From positions 173,996,395 to 174,060,394 of the forward strand of contig JAPWDM010000001.1 in assembly GCA_035578155.1 (NCBI GenBank): a DNA stretch of 64,000 nucleotides, read 5' to 3'. Origin of the DNA: Brachynemurus nebulosus (lineage: Eukaryota; Arthropoda; Insecta; Neuroptera; Myrmeleontidae). A model generated the notes under the pieces. The model was not told the DNA's origin, did no database searches, and saw nothing but the letters and a program-made list of their open reading frames with translations. How positions within the stretch are numbered: position 1 is the stretch's first letter; each line of letters starts with the position of its first letter. Position numbers and translations under genes: made by a program. This document shows positions 22,715 through 36,265 of this stretch, one piece after another.

Positions 22715-22835
22715 TTACCATTGTACCTTCAAAAAAATCTTTTTTAAGGCTGAAAATAATAAAATATTACTTTGGACCTACCGTTAGTCAAAATCCAGAA
22801 AACTACCTCTTCAGTAATTTTATCTATCAAATTCC

Positions 22836-22950
22836 TATACCAAAAGTAGGTAGCAGGGTCATAATAGTTTTATATCAAAAGTAGTAAGGCTGCAACGGTT
22901 CTGTACCAAAAGTAGTAAGGTTGCCGAAATTCTGCGCCAATAGTTTGTAA
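22836..22950. repeat. Short tandem repeat, 31-37 bp units
   Basis: The core ccaaaagtagtaagg recurs near 22839, 22876 and 22907, with a decayed copy near 22938. Confidence 0.55.
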
Positions 22951-23449
22951 TCTGTTTCAATATCCCACATATTTTTATAAACACGTGATTGCTTTTTGTC
23001 TTGGTCTAAAATTGTCAGTTATACTTCTACTACTCACCAATCACACAAAAATCCATATTTTTAAAATTCTCAACGTGTTTCACTAGTTATCCTAATGTAG
23101 ATTAACGCCAAATTTATACGAGTTTAGTAACTTAAGCAGGTAACTAAAGCAAGTAGTTAAATTGAATAGTATTTTTGTTTAGTAGCTGTTTACACACAAT
23201 TTAGTAAATTTATTTAGTATTAGTTGAAGTAGTAATACATCACTTAATAAAACTAAATTAAAAATGGTATATAGTCGTCAATACATCCGGTGTGCACTAC
23301 AAAAATGTATCAGATATATTAATAAACGATTTAATCAGAAAAAAAAGGTGATATTTATGTTTGAGCTGACTTGTAAGTTCGATCTTTTAATATATTAATA
23401 TAAATGATTTGTCACAAATGTCTCCCATAAAAATGGGAAAAAAATGTTA

Positions 23450-23764
<315 letters not shown>

Positions 23765-24499
23765 CGATTATTATTATATGAAGAGTTTAAATGTTTTATC
23801 GAGTTGTCTTCAGTGACTTTTTTGATATCTATAATTTTTATTATACAATAAGTACAAAAATTCCCAAAAAAATGTTTGCAATAAATAAATATTTACGCGC
23901 CTATATTTGTATATTTGAAATCTACTAAACACTTTACGAAACTAATGTGTTTACACTGGTAAAAATAACAGAAAGTTCAAAAAAATTAAATGGGGTTAAG
24001 CTACTTGCACAAGCAAATACAGGCTTCTATTTACTTGACTAAACAGACTACTAAATTTCTTACTTGCACTTGTACTAAATACAAGTGTCTACATGATAAA
24101 AGTAACTAAAAGTGATCAAAAGTAACTAAATTTAGTAACTTGCTTTAGCTACTAAACACGTGTAAATTCATCATATGAAGATATTTTTTAGTTTGTTCCA
24201 GATTCAAATTTGCATCAGCTACACTACGTGCCGTGGAACGCCTCAAATTCAACATATACTGAGAGAATGGCTAGAGGGCCATAATTTTTTTATTTTTATA
24301 CTATGTAATATATGCCTTATAATACCCTTGAAATACCCCTATTTCCTTAGTAGTGTTGCAATCGGGCCATTTGTTTGGACACAAGTTGTTAACGAGGCCA
24401 GTAAACCAAAACAAACCACCAAAAAATATCGACGATTTACTAATCCATACTTTCTGCTGACTCTGGTAAAAATGACGTGATTATGTGGGTCAAACAATA

Positions 24500-25110
24500 A
24501 TATAAAAAGAATTGTAAAACGATAATCGGGGAGAGTAGTCAAAAAGAGAAGTTACGAGAGTAGTCAAAAAAGTAGTCAGAGTGGAGAAGTGAAGAAGTAG
24601 TCAAAGCGATGTAGTCAAAGTAGAGTAGTCGGGGAGAAGGAGCGGAGAAGTCGGGGAGAAGTCAAGGAGAAATCGCGGGGAAGAAGTCGGAGAGCAGTCA
24701 AAGTGGGAGTCGGGTCACGGCAAGTCATGGGCAGTAGAACAGTATGGAGTGGTAAAGAGCATTGGAGCTGGTAGCTAGTTGCTAGCAGGGGGATGGGCTC
24801 CTCAGGGTAATTGAATATACTCAAGGTCGTAATTGGGAAGTGTGTTTTGGTGGCCAATAGCAAGAGCTTGTAATTGAACCACGGGAATAACTTGTGTCCA
24901 GGTAAGTCCTGATTCCGTCGCTTATATTTTATCTTTTGTTCATAAATGTTTACTTGATTATTTGGGGAAGCGATTCCTATTTTGTTAAGTTTCATTCATG
25001 TTCCTATTTTTTGCTTCTTGTAATTATTATTAATTTATTTTGGTTTTGTTAATAAAATTGTTAAATTGAAACCATTATTTTATTGAGTGAAAAGTGAACA
25101 CCCTTAAATT
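24500..25110 (+). other. Purine-rich tract, splice donor and poly(A)-like end: possible LTR or terminal exon
   Basis: From 24529 to 24715 the plus strand is strongly purine-rich, with many degenerate copies of agtagtcaaag and agaagtc. It is followed by CCAG then GTAAGTCC (donor at 24902) and, 150 bp on, AATAAA at about 25050, then gtgaacacccttaaattccc. The combination resembles a gypsy-type solo LTR or part of a transcribed exon. I could not find LTR ends with a target duplication or a downstream acceptor. The 126-codon minus-strand frame across the purine tract is a composition artefact. Confidence 0.25.
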
Positions 25111-25892
25111 CCCGCAAGTCTAGCGTAGTGTTCAGGAGTTCGAACCCAGGCCTTTTTGTGGGGTTTTCAACGATACCAATAACATCAATTTATCCCCTAC
25201 AGAAAAGGTCCGGTACTTCCGTCGATTACAGTCCAAGCTTTCCTTCCATCCCCAACATAAATGTCAAAAATATGTTTTTGTCGGTGGTTACACTTAAGAA
25301 ATCATGCCCAATCATAAAATCATAAATGATAATTTTTAGGAATTGTCATTTTCAAAACTGATACCTATTTTTTAAAAATACCTTGGAGGCCTACACAGAT
25401 ATAGATACTACTTTTTTTAATCAAATATGTAAAAGAAATATTGAAAATACGACTTTTCTCTTGAATCACATCAAAAACAAACATTTTCCACTGACTTTGA
25501 TCATTCAAAACAAAGGAGTTTAAAAAATAATAATGTTACAACACAATGATAAACATTTAAATTTCTTGTTTTTTGTGCTGAAATAAAATAGAATTACCCA
25601 CGCATCGTAAAAAAAGTTATTCATTCAGGCATTAATTTTTTTTGTTTGTGCATAAAATTTTAAAAAGAAGAATGGAATTGGTACTAATCGATATATCCGT
25701 ATCCGAGATATCATGATTGCAGCGATTCTCAAAATGTTATTTTGAAAGAACGACTTTTCAGTGTTAAAAACCAGTTTAGGCGTTGAAAAAATATTTCAAG
25801 TATGTACAACATTTCATAAACTTGCAATTGTGTCAATGTTACCTTTAAGGCACGATATATCCAGTATTGGGCAAGATAATAGATAATATAAT
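25111..25892. other. Nothing firmly recognised
   Basis: On the minus strand near 25130-25155 the bases GGGTTCGAACTCC resemble a tRNA/SINE B box, but no A box or cloverleaf could be built around it. The rest is AT-rich without features. Confidence 0.4.
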
Positions 25893-25896
25893 TTAA

Positions 25897-26558
25897 CCCT
25901 AGAATCATACGTACACGTCAAAACGACGAACGAACTTCTCTGCCTGCTCCAATACTACAACTTGTCGGTACCTGCTTGCTGTGAGATTTTTGTTATCTAA
26001 TTTATTTGTTGTTATAACACATACGACGTATTTATTTTGTTTATAGTCACTGTCGTTTTGTTTGTATTGAAATAGTGTCCGTCAAAAGGCCGTCGATGTA
26101 TGATTACGCGATGTTTTTTTAAAGATTTTGTACTTCACATATAAAAGTTTTCCTAATTTTTCTAAAATTTATTAAAGATATGCATGTTATAAATAATTTA
26201 TTCAATGATTTAGATAATGTGAAAGATGATTACAGCTGTCTGACTTATAGAGACGACATAATACTGAAGTTTTAATATATTGAATCGAAAACTAAAGAAT
26301 GCGTTTCAAGTGACTTAATAAAAGATTAACAATTTATTTTGTGGAAAATATTTTAATTTTTATTATTTTTTGAGATCTTATTCGAAAAATTACCAACAAA
26401 TTTTAGAAAATTTACAAATGTGCCTAATGGCGAAATAACTACATATCTATAGGAATATTTATAACTGAGAAATTTCACATTCTGTAAAGTCACACATGTC
26501 TACTAACTCATAATAGTTAATAAATTAATTATTTGAAACACATGTTTTATGATACAAT

Positions 26559-26638
<80 letters not shown>

Positions 26639-26893
26639 ATTTTTTTAATTTTTATAATGAAAATATGCTTTGATAAAAAGATTAAAAAAATTAATAAATA
26701 TTTACATTAAGAAATTTTTCCAAATCCAAATTTTTAAATTTTTCGTTCGCTTTTATAGTATTTTTATGTAATGTTTTTTGTAAATGAAAAAATGTTTTTT
26801 GCAAATAAAAAAACTCTCCGTAAAAAGTCCATCCGTCAAAACGACGTCGATGTATGATTAACGTTTCTCGTAGACCAACGTATGATTCTAGGG
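25897..26893. mobile_element. piggyBac-type MITE (CCCTAGAA terminus)
   Basis: Both ends begin CCCTAGAATCATACGT inside TTAA duplications (25893-25896 and 26894-26897). TTAA plus a CCCTAGAA start is characteristic of piggyBac elements. The motif cgtcaaaacgacg and the related gtcgatgtatgatta recur near both ends and internally (about 25917, 26081 and 26837), a subterminal repeat pattern. The 997-bp body includes a (TA)n tract and no transposase frame. Confidence 0.85.
26561..26636. repeat. (TA)n microsatellite, 76 bp
   Basis: Uninterrupted TA tract inside the piggyBac-type MITE. Confidence 0.95.
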
Positions 26894-26897
26894 TTAA

Positions 26898-29422
26898 GAT
26901 AACAAAAAATTTAACCGATATCTAGGTAAATATTTAAATAACAAATAAGATAATATTTACATGTGCATTATTAGAATAATGTACTAGGTCAATGTTTTTT
27001 TTCAATCGCCGGTCCACGGGCCCGTTCCAGGCCGCGAAAGTGCCTCACCAGTCCGCAGAAAAATGTGTAAATTACAATAAATTACAAAAATGGTAGAAGA
27101 AAAGGCTTTTGGCGATAAAAATTACATGGTTTAGATTTGTTTTTTTTTTTACGGCTTATGATAGCACACGTCTAGCACAATAGAGTACAACATTTCTTGT
27201 TTTAAAAAAAAGAAGACGGTAGGGCTAACTTTATATCCAAAAATAGTTTTTAGCTACAAAAAATATTTCTTTGGGATTTAGTTACCATTATTAATGACAG
27301 TACAAGACTGGCGCAATATGGCATAATCATTTTGTTTGAAAAAAGAAAATGGTGGGGCTAACTTGTTGGGGACATATGTATTTATCGTTAACCAAATGGT
27401 CGAACCTTTCATAAAACACGATCTAATGTCATTCCAACTAATGGCGGAAATGATTCCAAACTAAATAATTGCTTTTAAACATTTCTTTAATGCTCAAAAG
27501 AGTGTTGGTATTTATCTGAATTACATGATTGACCAAGTGATCGGAAAACTATATTTCATATGACACAACTTAATATTATTCAAATTAATGATGAAAATGG
27601 CTTCACGCTACAAGAATTCTGATATAGACACATTTCTTATCTTATATATTCTTCATTCTGACACTATTTAAACCTTGAAATTATATAGTAAATATTAAAT
27701 GTAATTAAATTTAATACCACCTGAGAGGCAAAGAACAGGTAATTTCAATAGTGACATCATAAAATATTGTAATTCTCATTAAATTTTCATTTTATTTAAC
27801 ATAAAAAACTAAAAATAACATAAAAATATAGTATGTCAAAAAACCACTTGCAAATATTATAATAATATTAGACACTACATCAATTTGCAGATGTTAAATC
27901 TACTTGAAACAAAAACTACGAACAAGTTAATTTTCATGTTCCAAAAATTTTCTGTCACGCAATAAACTACTTTAATTATGTTTATTAATTAATGAATCAT
28001 ATTTTTTATTTATGTCATACAACAAATTAGAAACAAGTACGAAACTAACACCAAATAATATTTAAAACATATAAAATAAAATAAATAAATGAATAAAAAT
28101 TTATAAAAATACAATGTGTCCTACAAGGTATCTAGGAATTTTATTAAAAAGAATATTTAATAATGTAGCTTAAATTAAAAATTGTTTAAAAGTTAAAGAT
28201 TCCAATTTCAAATATTGAAATTCAAATATAAATTTACCTTTTTGGCAATTCAGTTACCTGATGCGAGGTTGTACTGTACTTACGGATAATGCTGAATACC
28301 GTGATAATATGATACCAAAAAAATTAATTAAAAAATCTTTTTTTTTAATACAATTAAAATGTTTTACCTGGACCGGTATACTTTTTTGATAAATTATATT
28401 TTTCGCTCATTAAGCACGCATTTTTTTTTATATGTATATAGTACATATACCTAGAAACAAGTATTTGAATATTAATATGAATTTATAATTCATTAAATAA
28501 GAATTTCTTACACCTTGCCAGTTACCACAATTCTGTTAGGCAAAAAATTTTAATCAATATTTAAAATATGACTATATTGGTTTTATGGCATATTCATTGG
28601 TTAGTATTTTAGGGACAGTAAAATTGGTGAGTTTCTGGAAGCTGGTTTCGTATAAAATTTTAAGATATCTATCGATGTTTCAAAAATTTTGAACAATTTT
28701 AATAAATAGAAAAATGTGAATTAAAAACACACTCTCAAAACGGTTTGTTTGTTCAAATGAATTCTAAAAATGTAGTTCCAAAAAAAAACTGTGACCATTT
28801 CGAAAACTGTTATTTCAAAGGATAAAATTAAAGGATAAAATCTTTCGAAAATGTATCGAAATTCTAAGTTGGCTAATTACTTCTTCAAAATTGTATTTCT
28901 TTTTGTTGTATCTGTTTCAAATTTGGGAACCTATGATGTCAGTTCTGAAAGACACATTGTACTAACGAAAAAGCTTCAAATATAACATAAAAAAGACATA
29001 ACACAACGAATTTGGTAAAAGACATTCTTTTACCAAAAAATATATCATTAAATTAACATTAAAATATAGAAATTATTCTCAAAAAAAAAAAATAAAACCT
29101 TTCCTATATTTAAACCCTAATTGTATTATGACTAATTAAAAAGAAACAAGGATTATGTTTAATTTTATAATAAAAATATGCCTGCGGTATAGAAGAGGAT
29201 TAAACTTGTATATTTTTTCAGTGGCTTCCGTAAGTTCTTATTTTGCAATTTTTTTTTTTTTTTTTTTGCATTAATCATCAAATCAACTTAATTAAAGCCA
29301 TGTTACACTATAATTCCAATTTGTTTCTGAAATTAACAAGAACAAATTTACTAAAAGGAAAAACTTTCGACAAAAATAAAGCTATTATTAACTAGTTGAA
29401 TAAGGAAGAAGATATTTTTAAC
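26898..29422. other. AT-rich DNA, nothing firmly recognised
   Basis: A GC-rich patch at 27005-27058 (ccggtccacgggcccgttcc) could be a transposon fragment. A short direct repeat (agacggtagggctaact / aaatggtggggctaact) lies near 27211 and 27345. Homopolymer runs occur near 29250. No gene seen. Confidence 0.4.
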
Positions 29423-29426
29423 TTAA

Positions 29427-30267
29427 GGTGAATCGATCACTTGAAATTTTCCAATTTAGAATTTGAAATTTTAGTATATGATAGAGAAAGATATGATGCA
29501 TTCACTGACACTATTTTGAATAATTTCTGACGTGAAGTTTAGAAAAAATAAATTTTCAAAGTTAGAATTTTTAACGTACGAGTAAATTCCAAAGAATGAT
29601 TAGAGGTGATACAGTGGTATGTATTTAAGTAAGTTGTGTCATTAAAAACCAACTTTAAGATTTGAAAAACTGAAAATTATTTTCCTTTATGTTTTTGAAT
29701 CATTAAAAACTATTTTTTTAACCCCTTTAGCGGCTATCCCGAGCACAGTTCGTCATATGAATTATACAACTTGAATGACTCTCCCAATGTAAACTCGCCT
29801 CGTGTTGGTAACTGTAAGATGCTGTCATCTGCCATCGTAAAAGCATTACTAAAGCAAAAATTATCGAATGAGTACACCATATAATTATGCAGTTAAATTA
29901 AGTATTTTCAAAGATCATTTTATTTGGTTAGTTTTACATGAGCCGCTAAAGGGGTTAATATTGGACGTTTAGTTATTGTAATAAATAGAAAAAAAAAAAC
30001 TATAAAAATGTCATTTTATACTAATACACCCATAATATATTTGTATTCGTGTTAGTTATTATGTGTGCGGACACGTCACTACCAGAATCAAATTCATTAC
30101 TTTTAAAATTATTAAAATTAAAAGATTGAACAATAGTCAAATATTAATACTGTTACATGTATTATAAAATTTAACTTATTTTTCTACACATAAATTATAT
30201 TTATTTATAGAGAAAAAAATAGACTTAGTAATTCATTTGTCACTTTGTCAGTACTGATCGATTCACC
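29427..30267. mobile_element. TTAA-flanked piggyBac-like MITE (outer)
   Basis: Termini GGTGAATCGATCA match perfectly over 13 bp and sit inside TTAA at 29423-29426 and 30268-30271. The 841-bp element is interrupted by a second TTAA element (29722-29954), so its own length is about 604 bp. Non-coding. Confidence 0.75.
29722..29954. mobile_element. Nested TTAA-flanked piggyBac-like MITE
   Basis: Ends CCCCTTTAGCGGCT and AGCCGCTAAAGGGG are perfect inverted repeats between TTAA at 29718-29721 and 29955-29958. At 233 bp it is compact and non-coding. It lies wholly inside the 29427-30267 element and so inserted later. Confidence 0.85.
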
Positions 30268-30423
30268 TTAAATATAAATGTGACGTACAAACGAGTTAAA
30301 AAACATATTTTTAACTTGTTTATACGTTCCCTTATGATTAGTTTAGGGATTATAACACATATTTTAAGATTTACCAGCACTCCCACCAAACAACGAAATT
30401 TTTTTTAAACTCAAAGTCTATGT

Positions 30424-30460
30424 CAGCGTTTCTCAAACAGTGTTCCGCGAAAATATTATG
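30424..30460 (+). repeat. hAT-like terminus fragment
   Basis: CAGCGTTTCTCAAACAGTGT followed by tccgcg resembles the CAGnGnTTCTCAAA-type hAT terminus. No partner end was found. Confidence 0.3.
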
Positions 30461-30770
30461 AAACTGAGATCAGAGAACAACACGCTATTCTATCATATTT
30501 ATAAATGTCTTCAAAAAATTTTGAGAAAATAAACCGTGTCTTTTTTAGTGTGAACGAATTTTAAAATAAGGCACGTATTAAATTTTTTTACTCCAAAAAT
30601 GGCTTTACAGCTTTTATCGGGTGAAAGTAATTTTCGACACATATTCACAACGGCTATCGATTATAAACCGTATTTTGTCAATCCCATTTTGAAACACACT
30701 ACCAAGCCACATATCAAAGCCTTATTTCGGCAAAAAAAACAAATTATTTTTACTTCCAAAACATCAGTTA

Positions 30771-31472
30771 AGTTCGATTCACACTATACGTTCCGTCACG
30801 GTTACGTTACGTTACGTCAAAATATTGTTATATGGAAACTAATGCAGTAGTTCACATTATCAGTCACCGTTCAGGAACGTTCACGTTCCGTCCGGTCAAA
30901 CATTCTCGGAGAGAATGTTTTGACGTGACTGAACTGAGCTGTGATGTGTTAGAATGTACATGATGTGAATGAAATTACAACACATTAGTACGTCGAAGTT
31001 TGTTTGTATTCATTTAATTTATATTTTATAGGCATATTTGTACCATATTTTTGATCATTTCAGATACAGACTTGTAATTTTATTATTTCGGAAAAATTTT
31101 ACATTTAATAAAAGTTACCTTAAACAAACCATTAATTTTTCTATTAAGACTACGACTTTTCTCAAGTTTCTTTTCTAAATTTTTTGTAATAAGTACCTAT
31201 TATGTTTTATTTTATCAAGTAAATTGTAAAACTGACATTCTAAATTATTTATAAAAATTAATTTGATCATTTTTAAAAAATCAAACAAAGTATGAAATTA
31301 ATCTAGATACATATTTCATTTTTTTAAGTTTCATCATATTCATGTACTACGTACATATACTTAACCGAAACAGAACGGAAACTGAACTGAAAGTGTGAAT
31401 GCACATCAAAATTGACGGAACGTAACGTAAACGTGACGTGGCGGTGACGGAACGTATAGTGTGAATCGAACT
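30771..31472. mobile_element. PIF/Harbinger-like MITE, TTA duplication
   Basis: Inverted ends AGTTCGATTCACACTATACG extend to about 29 bp and continue as related ACGTTACGTT/ACGTCACGTTT sequence. The flanks are TTA at 30768-30770 and 31473-31475, the 3-bp duplication expected of PIF/Harbinger. The 702-bp interior has no transposase frame. The internal sequence accgttcaggaacgttcacg and gacgtgactgaactgagctg are further GAACGT-rich words. Confidence 0.7.
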
Positions 31473-31475
31473 TTA

Positions 31476-33600
31476 CTGGCATAAACCGGAGATTTTACAT
31501 AATATGTCGAAAGGCAAGAATCCATTGGCGCCAAATCATGAATTATAAAAATAATTATCAATATTTTCTCTTTCTTTGTTGAACATAAACACCAAATCAA
31601 AGGTCACCTGTTATTTCCATAGTATCACAGTATTCTATATCAAAAACTCTTATCATTCTAAAACGAACATTTCTAGAGGTATTAGAAGCAAAATATACAA
31701 TTAAATTTGCAACGTTAAAAAATTTATTAGCGAGGAAGGCGAAAACATCATACTTATGCTTTCGACTTGAAACGTATTTTAAAAATTCGCTACCTAAAAA
31801 AATATATTTTTTGAAAAAACGTAAATAAGTAATTAGATTTGCCGGAAAAAAAATAATTTCCAGTTATGAAAAATCTCTTTGTATCCATCCATCAATTTAC
31901 TTTTTTAAATAAATTAATTCGGAGAATTGTTAAATAAAAATTCATATTTTTAAAACAATAATCCTCTACATAGTAACAGTAACCCTTTTACAATCATCTT
32001 GTATTTTATTTCATAACGTTAACAAAAATTTTTTCTTTTTATTTTTGCTGATACTGTCACAGACATAATAGATAATTTCTTGTCATATTGATTCCCAGAC
32101 ATCAATGAAGCCTATTAATTGAATTACCGTACAATAACCTCACTAATAATTGCAAAATTTAAAAAAAATATGAAACCCCTTGAACATAGCCTAATGACCT
32201 TTTCTTCTATTATATTATTCTGTCTGAATTATTAATTTCAATTTTTACAGGAAAAACTTTTTTCTCTAGTTCAGCAAAAAAAGAGAAACTATAGTTTGGA
32301 AAATCAATAAGTTATGACGAATAATATATATATTTTTTTATTCTAGAATGAAAATAAAAATAATTCTTATTTTTAAATTTTTGAATTGAAACGAATTGGA
32401 ATTATATTTTTAAAATTATTCTAAACTGAATAGTTTTCGTTAATTGATCAATATTCTACATTTAACAATACAATAACGTTAAAAATTTAAATCTAAAAAT
32501 AAATTCAAATTTAGAATAACAATGATAACAATTTTTAAAAAAATTTACCTTCTAAACGTTGCCTTTTTATTAAATAATTAAATACAAAAAATAGAATCTG
32601 AACTAAAAAAAAATAATAATAATAATAAATTTAAAATAATAGTTATAACAAATATAATTTCCGTTTTCCTTTTCCGGTTATAAATATATAATTAGACACA
32701 ATTGTACCGTTGAAAAAAATTGATTTATTTCGGAAGCAAAACGATTTGGAACATGAAAACCGGTAAAATTTAAAAATTCTAAAGAAATCAGAAAAAAATC
32801 ACACATTTGTAAGACAACAATTAATTTTTCCTTTTTCAAAATAATACACTGCACTCAAAAACGTTAAGTAAACGATTCGAACTGATTATAATTTGGTACT
32901 AAAAATTTTTATACTATTGTTGTAAACGGAAAAACCACCCTTACTTGTTTCTAGCTGGGTTAGAAAATCTATGTTAATAACAACCCATACACCGTTATCA
33001 TATATCACACACGTTACATAAATGATATGTTTATCTCATTTTTATCCACACCATTTACAATATATTTATCTTTATCCGAATAAAAAGGTTGAGACAACGT
33101 GTATGAATATAATGTAGAGAATTATATAGCCGTAAGAGACAGGGAGAATTCACTTGTTTACGGTGTTTACAATATATTTTTTTAGACACGACATGGAAAA
33201 TTATGTGGTGAATAGATGCGTATCGATTTGGCATGATCAAAAGAGTGGACTTTAATGTTTTTTATTAAATATACGATCGTGGGGACATTGACGACGGAAT
33301 AAACCGAATCAGCATCAATTGGCGGCGCAATGAGACTCGGAAATTTTGTTTTTTGAGTATAGAAGTGTCGATGGAAATTGCTCTTTTGTTATTTTTATGT
33401 TGGAGTCGGTCGAAAAAAGGCCGGAAAATTATGTTTCGACTGACATTTTACCACACTGAATTTTTCATAAATGTCAAAAATGTCATATTTTGTTACTGTA
33501 ATCTATAGAAAATTTGAAATGAAGGGTAAAATTCTATCATCAGTATCTTTGTTACGTAATAACCGATCCAAGTTTTATCATTTCTGAGTTAATTGTTTGA
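31476..33600. other. AT-rich DNA, nothing recognised
   Basis: No gene, terminal repeat or array that I can support. Confidence 0.45.
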
Positions 33601-33610
33601 AAAATTTCTT

Positions 33611-34065
33611 AGGAAAAGCCTTACAAACATTAGGAAAAGCCTTACAAACGTTAGTGTAATTTTGATGAAATTCGTTTTCCAAAATTTTTTTCTTAAGAGA
33701 CGCAGATTTCTAAAATTGTTCCAAGTTTTAATGTTGGTGAGAAATAATGCCCCTGTCGCAGTCTGCATAACATAGCGAATTTTCGGTTATAAAAATAACT
33801 TCCTCTCAGAAACCCGTTTACATAGAAAAATGACTCGAAGCCTATATTATCTAACTTTGTCCACTCTTTATCATAGTATAAAAAAAACATTTTGAAAAAG
33901 TTTTGAAGTTTCCAAAATTTTTACCAAAATTTTTATTAAAATCCAGTTTACATAGGAGAATAACTCAAAAACTGACGTGATTTTTCTGCTCTTTACCACA
34001 GTGTAAAAAAAAATGTTTAAAAACTTAAATTTTGACAAACAACTCATTTTTGTCAAATAAAAAAT
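33611..34065. repeat. Short local duplications
   Basis: A perfect 21-bp doublet (ttaggaaaagccttacaaac) lies at about 33611-33652. A roughly 130-bp degenerate duplication follows, with (c/a)gtttacatag.a.aatgact near 33812 and again near 33944. The stretch cccctgtcgcagtctgcata at about 33750 reappears at 59103-59139. Confidence 0.5.
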
Positions 34066-34190
34066 GACCAAAACACCCAGTTTCGAGCATCGGAACGTGT
34101 TTAATTAACAAACCCATCCAAAATTGTTGGGCTTCTACCGTTTTTTCAAATTTCATATGCTTCTTTTTTCCCTTTTTCTGTTAATATGTA

Positions 34191-34420
34191 GTATACCCTG
34201 TTTCAAATACAATTGATCATGAGTGAAAGTTAAAAAATTAAATAATTCTTATATTGAAAACAAATCAATGTTCTATTCTTTTCTAAAAAAAAAACTGCAA
34301 TTTTAAAATTTACGTAAGTGCAATAATGAAAGAGATAAAGCCAAGAAAAAGAAAACGGAAATTATTTAAATTTATAAGTGACGAAGCATTGTTAAATTTA
34401 ACTGAAATGGACTATATAGA
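34191..34420 (-). repeat. 225-bp repeat family, single unit
   Basis: Reverse complement of the unit at 23450-23655: gtataccctgtttcaaatac through gagataaagccaagaaaaag to ttaactgaaatgg. No (TA)n expansion is attached here. Confidence 0.65.
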
Positions 34421-34733
34421 CAATTAAATGACTAGGCATGTAGACTACTGAGTCACTGGTTTTCGTACAGTTTTCGTTTACAGTTCTGCATAGTTTTCTA
34501 AAAAGATACATTTCCCAAATCCTTACCCTTGCCCACTTCGTTTATCCCCCACCCACATCCTAAATATGGAGCATTTATTACTTGTACCAATAGACTATAT
34601 TACCTAGAAAAAATAAAAAATAGCACGAGTGACATCTATCTAAAATTCATCATTCCATAACTAAAAATGAGTGGAATTCCTAATAATTATAGGTACTGTT
34701 TCAAATAAAGTTTTCTTATGTTTTTATTGAAAT

Positions 34734-35480
34734 CAGAGTTGTGCCATGTGATGTAAAAAACCATTTTTTTTACATTTTTATGTAAAAAATTGTAAAATAC
34801 GTAAAAAACTGTAAAAAACCGTAAAAACTTGTAGAAAATTGTAAAAAATGTAAAATACTAAATCATTTGTCATTTCACTGACAAACAATTTATTTTGACG
34901 GTTATTACTTGTTTATAAGTTCACATAAAAAAACGTGTAGACAAAATGTCCACACAAAAATGATTTTCTGCTGGTGGAAGGCCATCTACAACTGACTACA
35001 AAGCTTTAAATTTCCCAATTAACAAACTGAGTTTTGACAGATCAAAAAAACTAGGTACTACATATTATTTATCTCCCTTTAAATTATAATAACAATAAAA
35101 TCACTGATGATAATGATGATGAAGATCGTTGATACCTTTAATAAAATTTAACTGAATAAATAAAAATCTTTTTAATATTGTATTCTTAAATAAACTATTC
35201 TATCAAAACTAACCTTTCTTTTTCCTGTTTGTCCCCATTTATATTTTTAATTTTCAAATTACTTAGTTATTTAGTTTCACTTTGCAAATATAGCAAATAC
35301 TTCAACAGCAAATATGGAATACCATCAGTAACGCTTACATATCAATTCAATTTAAAAAAAATTTAGTTTTTTTACATTTTTTACAGTTTTTTTATCAAAA
35401 CAAGTATGTGTAAATTACAAAGTTATTTACATGTAAAAAACTGTGTAATTTACCCGAAGTAAATTGCACGCACAACTCTG
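34734..35480. mobile_element. hAT-like MITE with perfect 8-bp duplication
   Basis: Termini CAGAGTTGTG are inverted copies bounded by attgaaat at 34726-34733 and 35481-35488. CAG termini with an 8-bp duplication identify hAT. The first 130 bp hold many copies of gtaaaaaa(c/t)tgtaaaa, echoed near the right end, as in hAT subterminal repeats. 747 bp, no intact frame. Confidence 0.85.
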
Positions 35481-35488
35481 ATTGAAAT

Positions 35489-35825
35489 TAGCTTTAAGTT
35501 AAAATGAAATGAATATTAAAATCCATAATAATTAAATTAGAATAACGACCAATTGAAGAAAGTAGATCATCTACTTTTAATTCCCCAAAGAATACCTGCA
35601 TGCTACATCACTATTTACCAGGAAAATGAAAAATTAAACAACATGATATACAAATCGGGCACGAACCCTCATCAACAATAATCAAATTAACAAAATAATA
35701 ACGCAAACTCCAAAAATAGACTACAGAAAAAAAAACACAAACAGTAATGCAAACCAATTCTATTAATAACTATAAAAGAACCAAAATTACAAATGATTCC
35801 TCGGGGAAGTTTGTGTTCTGAATAA

Positions 35826-35832
<7 letters not shown>
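35489..35832. other. AT-rich DNA, nothing recognised
   Basis: No feature supported. Confidence 0.45.

Positions 35833-35918
<86 letters not shown>
35833..35918. repeat. (TA)n microsatellite, ~86 bp
   Basis: Nearly pure TA tract. Confidence 0.95.
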
Positions 35919-35921
<3 letters not shown>

Positions 35922-36261
35922 TGATGTTTCTCAGCAGTATTTTTATATTATAAAACCCCTCAGGACATACTCCTTGAAATTTTCTTGATAAACATAAAAA
36001 TGGGGTGACTGTTGATAAACAGCTTTTTCGTTTTTATTCTAAATAATTAAACGAATTTTTAACTTGTATCTAAAAAAAAAAAATAATCCGTTATCGAGAT
36101 AGTCCCCAAATAAATGTCGAATATCAAAGTAATCCAAAATTTTGAAAAATATTAGACAGCGACTGAAGGGGTTTATTTTTTGTCAAATAATAATAAAATA
36201 TTAAAGGAAAGTTACATATGTAAAAACTAAAATAAAAGGTTTATTTAAAAAAAAATATGTA
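35919..36261. other. AT-rich DNA, nothing recognised
   Basis: No feature supported. Confidence 0.45.
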
Positions 36262-36265
36262 TTAA

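Noticed and set aside
24615..24995. 126-codon minus-strand frame rich in Leu, Pro, Thr and Ser
   Set aside because: It is the complement of a repetitive purine tract, with no domain recognised.
25128..25160. tRNA or SINE promoter from GGGTTCGAACTCC
   Set aside because: The T stem does not pair fully and no A box lies at the expected distance.
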